A DNA stretch of 64,000 nt from Proteinivorax tanatarense (GTDB lineage Bacteria > Bacillota > Proteinivoracia > Proteinivoracales > Proteinivoracaceae): NCBI RefSeq assembly GCF_040267685.1, contig NZ_CP158367.1:2914001-2978000 (forward strand), read 5' to 3'. Position 1 is the first letter of the stretch, and the number at the start of each line of letters is the position of its first letter. Positions 56,695 through 64,000 of this stretch are shown here, piece after piece. Made by a program: the position numbers and the translations under genes. The notes under the pieces were generated by a model, which saw only the letters and a list, made by a program, of their open reading frames with translations, was not told where the DNA came from and made no database searches.

Positions 56695-57687
56695 TTATTT
56701 TTTGTAACCTACAAGTTTTTGAAAAACTTCTGGCTTTTTATCTAATCTATGGTTTGCATCCACAGTTCTAACTGTTCCAGTTTGAGACCGCATAACCACA
56801 GACTGAGTTTGGGCTATTTCTTTAGTAAATCTTACTCCCCGCAGCATCCCACCATCAGTGATACCCGTTGCCGCAAAGATGACATCATCACCTTTAGCCA
56901 AATCATCCATGGTAAGAATTGGCTCTCCTTTATGAGCATCCCAGTTAATTTCTTCTTTACTTTTAAACTTAGATGGATCGATTGGTAACAATCTCCCCTC
57001 CATTTTACCTCCTAAACACTTTAAAGCGGCAGCAGCTAAAACACCTTCAGGAGCTCCTCCAATACCCATAGCTATGTCCACACTAGAGTTTGGTTGAGCT
57101 GCTGCTACAGCTGCAGCTACATCACCATCAGTGATTAACTTCACTCTAGCCCCTGCCTCTCTTACCTCTTGAATAAGATTTTTATGCCTAGGCCTATCCA
57201 AAATCACTGCAACTAAATCGGAAACATCCTTTTGCATAGCATCAGCTAGTCGGTTTAAGTTTTCTGTAGCTGATAATTCTATGCTTATAACATCCCTACC
57301 TATTGGTCCCGTAGCTATTTTGTTCATATAGTAGGCTTCGGGGGCATGTAGCAAGCAACCTTCTGGTGCAATAGCTAGAACAGCTAAAGCATTGGGTAAC
57401 CCTTTAGCTACAAGATTCGTTCCTTCCACTGGGTCAACAGCCACATCCAGTTTAGGCCCATTACCTGCGCCTAACTTTTCACCTATATACAACATAGGGG
57501 CCTCATCTTTTTCCCCTTCTCCAATCATTACCTTGCCTTCCATCTGAACAGTATCAAACATTGCTCTCATAGCAGAAACAGCCGCTTGATCAGCTTCGTT
57601 TTTGTTGCCTCGTCCCATAAGCCTAGCAGATGCCAGGGCCGCTGCTTCTGTAACTCTAACAAACTCTAGGGCCAATTCCCGTTCCAT
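56695..57687 (-). CDS. glpX: Fructose-1,6-bisphosphatase class II, paralogue 1
   Basis: 330 residues from the ATG at 57687 (AGGAG upstream). The lithium-sensitive phosphatase motifs 'MIGEGEKDEAPMLYIGE' and 'VAVDPVEGTNLVAKG' and 'GIGGAPEGVLAAAALKCLGG' are intact. It hydrolyses fructose-1,6-bisphosphate, or sedoheptulose-bisphosphate in some members. It is one of two copies flanking tal. Confidence 0.92.
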   Translation of the reverse strand: MERELALEFVRVTEAAALASARLMGRGNKNEADQAAVSAMRAMFDTVQMEGKVMIGEGEKDEAPMLYIGEKLGAGNGPKLDVAVDPVEGTNLVAKGLPNALAVLAIAPEGCLLHAPEAYYMNKIATGPIGRDVISIELSATENLNRLADAMQKDVSDLVAVILDRPRHKNLIQEVREAGARVKLITDGDVAAAVAAAQPNSSVDIAMGIGGAPEGVLAAAALKCLGGKMEGRLLPIDPSKFKSKEEINWDAHKGEPILTMDDLAKGDDVIFAATGITDGGMLRGVRFTKEIAQTQSVVMRSQTGTVRTVDANHRLDKKPEVFQKLVGYKK

Positions 57688-57788
57688 TTTAAACACTCCT
57701 TATTTTCGCTCTTTAATATAATATTATTATATCATAGAGTAGAGTATTTAGTATATCTTTTTCCACTTGTAATGGTTAATAGTATGTC

Positions 57789-58436
57789 TTAATTCTGCTG
57801 GAATTGCTCCCAATCTTTCATAAAAGCTTTAATTCCTTTGTCAGTTAAAGGATGGTTAAACATCTTTTGAAAAACTTCGTAAGGAATGGTGGCTATATGA
57901 CTTCCCACTTTCATAGCATCTAAAACATGTTGTGGATGTCTTATGCTAGCTGCAATTACCTCTGTATCAAACATATAGTTGTCAAAAATCTCCACCATCT
58001 CACCTATTATATCCATGCCATTATGACCGATATCATCTAATCTGCCTGCAAATGGACTTACATAAGTAGCTCCTGCTTTAGCAGCCAACACTCCCTGATT
58101 TATTGAAAATACTAACGTAACATTTGTTTTGATATTTTCTTTGCTTAATATTTTTACTGCTTTAAGACCATCTTCAGTCATAGGGATTTTAACAACAACA
58201 TTTGGCGCTAGTTTAGTTAATTGTCTTGCTTCTTTAAGCATACCTTCCCAATCCAGCGAAATTACCTCTGCACTAATAGGTCCATCAATAATTTCCGATA
58301 TTTCTTTTATAACCTGATGAAAGTCTCTGCCTTCTTTAGCTATTAAACTGGGATTAGTAGTAACTCCATCCACTATGCCTATTTCATTTGCCTTTTTTAT
58401 TTGTTGGATATCGGCAGTATCGATAAAAAATTGCAC
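57789..58436 (-). CDS. tal: Transaldolase / fructose-6-phosphate aldolase-like
   Basis: 215 residues of the small TalC type. '[20 protein letters not shown]' and '[16 protein letters not shown]' lead to the Schiff-base Lys region '[20 protein letters not shown]'. It starts at GTG behind AAGGAGG. It sits between the two glpX genes and links glycolytic and pentose phosphate carbon. Confidence 0.93.
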   Translation of the reverse strand: MQFFIDTADIQQIKKANEIGIVDGVTTNPSLIAKEGRDFHQVIKEISEIIDGPISAEVISLDWEGMLKEARQLTKLAPNVVVKIPMTEDGLKAVKILSKENIKTNVTLVFSINQGVLAAKAGATYVSPFAGRLDDIGHNGMDIIGEMVEIFDNYMFDTEVIAASIRHPQHVLDAMKVGSHIATIPYEVFQKMFNHPLTDKGIKAFMKDWEQFQQN

Positions 58437-58451
58437 AATTTAGCCTCCTTA

Positions 58452-59393
58452 TCACTTTAAACGATGTATAGCCTTTATATATCTAACTGTTCCCGTTTTA
58501 GCTCTCATAACAAGTGAATGAGTACTTGCAGTATTACCTTTAAACCTAACACCTTCTAAAAAGTCTCCACCTGTTATTCCTGTAGCCGCAAAGAAAATAT
58601 CATCACCTTTTGCAAGTTCGTCAATAGTTAGTTTTTTATCTATTTCATTGATTCCCATATCAGCAGCACGCTTTACTTCATCTCTGTCTCTAGGTTTTAG
58701 TCTAGCTTGAAAATCACCACCGATGCATTTTAAGGCTGCAGCTGCTATGACCCCTTCAGGAGCCCCACCTATACCGGTCATTAAGTCTACTGTATTATCC
58801 TCTGTTGCTGTAGCTATGGCCATCGCAACATCTCCATCTGGGAAAATTTTAATTCTACATCCTAAGCTTCTGATTTTAGCTATCTTTTCTTTGTGACGGG
58901 GTTTGTCTAAAATAGCGATTGTCATATCCTGAATGTTTTTACCTATAGCTTGAGATGTCCTTCTTATGTTTTCTTCAATTGAAAGATTTAAATCAATTAC
59001 TCCTTTAGCTTTAGGTCCTACAGCTATTTTATCCATATACATATCCGGTGCATGCAAAAAAGAACCTTTTGAAGCAGCAGCCAAAACAGCAATTCCATTT
59101 GGCTGCCCTTTTGAAACAATTGTGGTTCCTTCTACAGGATCTACAGCTATATCTACTTGCGGATCCTTACCCCCTCCAACTTTTTCACCTATATATAACA
59201 TTGGAGCGTCATCTATTTCCCCTTCACCAATTACAACTGTGCCACTGATGTCAACATTATCGAAAGCATTTCTCATAGCTACTACTGCAGCGTTATCTGT
59301 CCCTTCTTTGTCACCTCTGCCCATAAAAGGAGCAGAGGCTAGCGCTGCAGCCTCTGTTGTTCTTACAAACTCTAAAGCTAATTCTCTATCCAT
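58452..59393 (-). CDS. glpX: Fructose-1,6-bisphosphatase class II, paralogue 2
   Basis: 313 residues, clearly related to paralogue 1 ('RELALEFVRTTEAAALASAP', 'VIGEGEIDDAPMLYIGE', 'IAVDPVEGTTIVSKG') but diverged over its whole length and shorter at the C-terminus. It lies 15 bp upstream of tal. Motifs are intact, so both copies look functional; they may differ in substrate or regulation. Confidence 0.92.
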   Translation of the reverse strand: MDRELALEFVRTTEAAALASAPFMGRGDKEGTDNAAVVAMRNAFDNVDISGTVVIGEGEIDDAPMLYIGEKVGGGKDPQVDIAVDPVEGTTIVSKGQPNGIAVLAAASKGSFLHAPDMYMDKIAVGPKAKGVIDLNLSIEENIRRTSQAIGKNIQDMTIAILDKPRHKEKIAKIRSLGCRIKIFPDGDVAMAIATATEDNTVDLMTGIGGAPEGVIAAAALKCIGGDFQARLKPRDRDEVKRAADMGINEIDKKLTIDELAKGDDIFFAATGITGGDFLEGVRFKGNTASTHSLVMRAKTGTVRYIKAIHRLK

Positions 59394-59417
59394 AGTTTGC
59401 TTTATCTCCTTTTTTTA

Positions 59418-60272
59418 TTATGCTTTATTTGAGCACCCAAACAATCTCATTTTTTGTTTTACTATTTCCTTCATTTCTTCCTTAGCTGGACCTAAAATTT
59501 TTCTTGGATCAAATTCTTCTGGTTTATTATTAGTTACATCTTGCACTCCGCGAGTAAAAGCTTGACGTATATCAGTATCAATGTTTATTTTTGTAATTCC
59601 TAATTCTATAGCTTTTCTAATGCTATCTTCTCCAACACCAGAAGCACCGTGTAATACTAATGGTGTAGATACAAGGGATCTAATTGTTTTTAACCTATCA
59701 AAATCTAGCTTTGGTTGTCCTTTATAAGGGCCATGAGCTGTCCCAATCGCTATCGCTAAAGCATCTACATTAGTTTTTTCCACAAAATACTTTGCTTCTT
59801 CAGGGTTTGTCATCATTGCATCTTCTTCAGATACGGTAATATCATCCTCTGTACCGCCGATTTTGCCAAGCTCCGCTTCTACAGACAGTCCAGCAGCTTG
59901 AGCCACTTCTATAACCTTAGCAGTTTTTTGGATGTTGTCCTCAAGTGGATGTTTTGAACCGTCAAACATCACAGAAGAAAAACCAGCCCTTACACATTTA
60001 ACAATTTGCTCAAAAGAAGTGCCATGATCCAAGTGTAGTGCCACAGGAACGGTGGCATTCTTTGCAGCAACCTCCACCATAGCCACTATATACTCCAAAC
60101 CGGCATACTTTAGCCCACCTTGACTTGCTTGCAATATAACAGGAGAACGCTCCTCCTCAGCAGCTTCAATTATTGCCTGTATTATTTCCATATTATTTGT
60201 GTTAAAAGCACCTACTGCATAATTTCTTTCCTGCGCATCTTTTAATAGCTCTCTTAATGTTACTAATGACAT
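59418..60272 (-). CDS. fba: Fructose-bisphosphate aldolase class II
   Basis: 284 residues. Zinc ligands are in 'VPVALHLDHGTSFEQIVKCV' and 'AIGTAHGPYKGQPKLDFDRL' and 'LVLHGASGVGEDSIRKAIEL'. It interconverts fructose-1,6-bisphosphate with triose phosphates, next to glpX and tal in one likely operon. Confidence 0.95.
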   Translation of the reverse strand: MSLVTLRELLKDAQERNYAVGAFNTNNMEIIQAIIEAAEEERSPVILQASQGGLKYAGLEYIVAMVEVAAKNATVPVALHLDHGTSFEQIVKCVRAGFSSVMFDGSKHPLEDNIQKTAKVIEVAQAAGLSVEAELGKIGGTEDDITVSEEDAMMTNPEEAKYFVEKTNVDALAIAIGTAHGPYKGQPKLDFDRLKTIRSLVSTPLVLHGASGVGEDSIRKAIELGITKINIDTDIRQAFTRGVQDVTNNKPEEFDPRKILGPAKEEMKEIVKQKMRLFGCSNKA

Positions 60273-60395
60273 TAACTTTCCCTCCTAGTTTATCTTTAAT
60301 TTATTTTATCCTTTTATGCAAGGACTTAAACCAACAAATCCTATCTAAAAAATCACATGAATATATATATTTCTAGAATTATTCCCAAAACCCTT

Positions 60396-60767
60396 CTATT
60401 TTTTATTAAACAGATGTTTTTCTACTACTTCTAAAACATATTCTATATCAAAAGGTTTGAAAATATGAGAGTTAGAACCTAACTCTTTTGCTTCAGTGGT
60501 AAGTCTATCTTCACCATATGCGGTCATAAAAATAACATCTACTTTTATTTCTTTCTCTTTTAGAACTTTTAATGTAGATAAACCATCTAGGTTAGGCATT
60601 TTCATATCCAAAAGCATTAAGTCTACCGTATGCTTATGCAACTTTTCTATGGCCTGCAAGCCATCTGAGGCTTCTAATACAGTTATTCCTCTAGATTCAA
60701 ATACTTCTTTTAACAGCCTTCTAATTCCATATTGATCATCTGTTATAAGTATTGTTTTTTTATCCAC
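60396..60767 (-). CDS. spo0F: Sporulation response regulator Spo0F
   Basis: 123 residues, a stand-alone receiver. D10, D11, D54, T82 and K104 occupy exactly the Spo0F positions, and 'DDQYGIRRLLKEVF' and 'MTAYGEDRLTTEAKELG' and 'KPFDIEYVLEVV' follow B. subtilis Spo0F closely. It passes phosphate from kinases toward Spo0B and Spo0A, or acts directly if Spo0B is absent. It starts at GTG behind GGGGGGA. A sigma-H promoter lies upstream. Confidence 0.95.
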   Translation of the reverse strand: MDKKTILITDDQYGIRRLLKEVFESRGITVLEASDGLQAIEKLHKHTVDLMLLDMKMPNLDGLSTLKVLKEKEIKVDVIFMTAYGEDRLTTEAKELGSNSHIFKPFDIEYVLEVVEKHLFNKK

Positions 60768-60789
60768 GCTAATCCCCCCTCAGTTTTGA

Positions 60790-60818
60790 TTATTCTACAA
60801 CTAGAATAAAATTCCTTC
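60790..60818 (-). promoter_or_regulatory. Sigma-H promoter of spo0F with overlapping dyad
   Basis: GAAGGAATT (60810-60818), an 11-bp spacer and GTAGAATAA (60790-60798) match the sigma-H consensus RNAGGAWWW-N11/12-RNNGAATWW at all defined positions. The dyad ATTCTA-CAAC-TAGAAT overlaps the -10 and includes TGTAGAA, one mismatch from a Spo0A box (TGTCGAA). Confidence 0.7.
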
Positions 60819-60847
60819 TTCTCCTAAGTTTTTACTGCTTATAAATA

Positions 60848-60876
60848 AAAGGTGATGGATTAAACCCATCACCTTT
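60848..60876 (-). terminator. Terminator of the M3-like gene
   Basis: AAAGGTGATGG and CCATCACCTTT form an 11-bp stem with T tract; it overlaps the stop of the gene at 60869. Confidence 0.85.
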
Positions 60877-62344
60877 GCATTATATCTGTAAACTGTTCTA
60901 TTAAAATTTCAGCAAGTTCTTCATAAGTATAGCCTAGTTTTTTTATTAACTTTTTATGGTTATATTTTGTTCCATTGTGCCATAAATTCTGTAAAAATTT
61001 TCCCGATTCTTTATTGTTAAACCAGTCATCTCCAAAATTATCACAAAGATACCTTTTTAAACAATTTTCCAGTACCCATGCTTTTAAGTACTCTGGGGTG
61101 TTAAACCCTAAGTCTAAATCTAATAGGTAGTTATTTTTACTTACTTCTACCTTAACTGCGTCACTCATAATGTTTTGATATAATTCTTCTAGTTTTTTAT
61201 CATTGCACTCTTGAGAAAATAGCTGAGCCTCATATATGAGTTTCCCACAATACCTCCTAAGCACATACAACTTGTAGGACCATGCAAATTTTAAATAACT
61301 ATTTTTTTCATCTTCGAAATTTAAAAACTTGTCAATCCATTTTTCATTTAAAGTTAAAAATTGAAATAATAGTCCATAACTCTCCCTAATAGATTTTTCT
61401 CCTATTCTTCTAAATTCCATTGGCAGTTCTTTATCTACGTGAGCAAGAAATTGACTTTGCCCCGCCTCATGTAGTGAGTTTTGGAAATCATCAATCCCAC
61501 CTTTAGGGTTGAGAACCAGGTAAATCTCCTCAGGAACTCTAATAGGACAACAAAAAGGGTTGGGAGATTTTTGCTCATTTTTCTCAAAGTCAACTTTAAG
61601 ATTATCTTGCTGGTTAATATTGATTCCTAAGGAAAAAAATGTATCTTCAATGCAAGGAACCAACTCTAATTCTGGGAAAAAAGAATCAAAGCTGTTTGAC
61701 TTAAATATATAAGCTATATCTGACTTCCTTATAGGATGTTTGCCATTCCCTATGTACTTTTTCAAAAAATCTAAAGATTGACAGTACACTTCTTCTGTTT
61801 TGTCCAAAAATTTAGAAGCTGCTTTCACTAGTTCTTCGATATCAACCTGCTCGACATCTTCAATTAAATTTAAGTAGTTTTCATACCCTAGCTCATTAGC
61901 ACATTCTTTTAGCTTTTGCATCCTTTTTCTCCGCAGATAGTTAAACTGGGCCTGTTTCTGGGTAACAAGCTCATCTAATTGCAATCTCTTTTCTCTGTCT
62001 TTTTCAACAGATAGAAGCATTTGTCCAAACCTTAGCGATGTAGCCTTTCCTTGATATAACATATTAGCAGTTAACTCTGTATCATAAATTTCTTTAGTTA
62101 TAGAGTGAAGATTTTTACCCAAGTAACCTTTAATTAAAAAGGATAACAAGTAAACATCCTCTATGCAGTCTTTTCTTCTTTGGTTCTGCACCGTCTTTAC
62201 CGTTTCTAAAGTAAATAATTCCTTATACTCTTCGTATAAGTCTTGAAAGTCTCCTCTTCTTTTTTTGCCAGTTCCACCATAGTAATAGTCTTTTCCTAGC
62301 TTTGTAAGAAATTCTTCTCCTGTTTTTTTAATCTCTTCTAAACC
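60869..62344 (-). CDS. M3-like metallopeptidase homologue with altered zinc motif
   Basis: About 491 residues, mostly helical. Around residue 310 'NSLHEAGQSQFLAHVD' sits where M3/thimet-type peptidases have HExGH, and 'EKSIRESYGLLFQFL' holds the third-ligand Glu in the expected place. The second His is Gln, so zinc binding and catalysis are doubtful. The start is uncertain: TTG 62344 has GGGGGTGA upstream, and an ATG lies six codons earlier. It is monocistronic, between pyrG and spo0F, and has its own terminator. Confidence 0.75.
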   Translation of the reverse strand, partial: GLEEIKKTGEEFLTKLGKDYYYGGTGKKRRGDFQDLYEEYKELFTLETVKTVQNQRRKDCIEDVYLLSFLIKGYLGKNLHSITKEIYDTELTANMLYQGKATSLRFGQMLLSVEKDREKRLQLDELVTQKQAQFNYLRRKRMQKLKECANELGYENYLNLIEDVEQVDIEELVKAASKFLDKTEEVYCQSLDFLKKYIGNGKHPIRKSDIAYIFKSNSFDSFFPELELVPCIEDTFFSLGININQQDNLKVDFEKNEQKSPNPFCCPIRVPEEIYLVLNPKGGIDDFQNSLHEAGQSQFLAHVDKELPMEFRRIGEKSIRESYGLLFQFLTLNEKWIDKFLNFEDEKNSYLKFAWSYKLYVLRRYCGKLIYEAQLFSQECNDKKLEELYQNIMSDAVKVEVSKNNYLLDLDLGFNTPEYLKAWVLENCLKRYLCDNFGDDWFNNKESGKFLQNLWHNGTKYNHKKLIKKLGYTYEELAEILIEQFTDIMQR

Positions 62345-62445
62345 CAATTGGGTCACCCCCATTTGTAGGAGAACATTTTGTATCTTTTAAATAATTATTC
62401 TATTAACTTCTTAATATTCCTGCAAACAGAGCTTATTTTTATAAG

Positions 62446-64000
<1,555 letters not shown>

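Overview
The window reads as chromosomal DNA from an AT-rich, anaerobic, endospore-forming Clostridia-type Firmicute. Evidence is Spo0F, sigma-G, SpoIIR, SpoIID, a SpoIIQ-like protein, SpoIIID and Mbl, many TTG/GTG starts behind strong Shine-Dalgarno sites, a NifS/NifU/Rrf2 cluster, lysine-fermentation enzymes, and an ATP synthase c-ring with the residues expected for Na+ coupling. The last point suggests a sodium-dependent, perhaps alkaliphilic, lifestyle (inference). Almost everything is on the minus strand; only the EamA transporter and an IS transposase are on the plus strand. Gene order from pyrG down to flhP follows the Bacillus subtilis block pyrG-spo0F-fba-tal-glpX-rpmE-tdk-prfA-prmC-spoIIR-ywlC-ywlD-ywlE-ywlF-ywlG-glyA-upp-atp-ywmB-murA-spoIID-spoIIQ-spoIIID-mbl-flhO-flhP, with lineage-specific insertions.

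Layout from low to high coordinate. 1-2.8 kb: nucleoside hydrolase (cut by the window edge) and ribokinase, divergent from an EamA exporter. 2.9-9.7 kb is an accessory region: an unknown protein, an isolated arginine deiminase whose ribosome-binding site lies in a perfect 19-bp hairpin, two overlapping membrane microproteins that I found by eye, a propeller/membrane protein next to an orphan OppC-type permease, and two unknown membrane proteins. 9.7-16.8 kb: flhP, flhO, mbl, spoIIID, spoIIQ-like, spoIID, murA, ywmB. 16.9-24.5 kb: a YueI-like gene and the complete ATP synthase operon atpZ-I-B-E-F-H-A-G-D-C. 24.6-29.2 kb: kce and kal of lysine fermentation behind a PAS-sigma54 activator and an FtsA-like ATPase. 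29.2-33.6 kb: a flippase-like protein, dCMP deaminase, upp, glyA, ywlG, rpiB. 33.8-37.7 kb: a helical repeat-like protein, a CBM48-like protein and a chemoreceptor. 37.9-43.4 kb: ywlE, an intact IS element, mntP, tsaC/ywlC, yibE/F, fur. 43.6-49.1 kb: a Na/Pi transporter, a selenium/sulfur cluster (DUF3343, TusA-like, YedE) and iscU-iscS-Rrf2. 49.2-55.5 kb: spoIIR, sigG, prmC, prfA, DUF1385, tdk, rpmE, LysM-M23 peptidase. 55.6-64 kb: a Ca2+/cation exchanger, glpX-tal-glpX-fba, spo0F, an M3-like protein with an altered zinc motif, and pyrG (5' end cut off).

No CRISPR array, rRNA, tRNA or recognisable riboswitch was seen. The clearest mobile event is a 1,636-bp IS between mntP and ywlE, with 16-bp imperfect terminal repeats and an 11-bp target duplication. 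The pre-insertion sequence can be rebuilt base by base: the IS removed one codon from mntP, supplied its new stop codon, and split a tightly packed mntP-ywlE junction. Candidates for undescribed biology are the microprotein pair with the neighbouring propeller/orphan-permease genes, the CBM48-like/helical two-gene module, and the FtsA-like gene joined to the lysine-fermentation genes.
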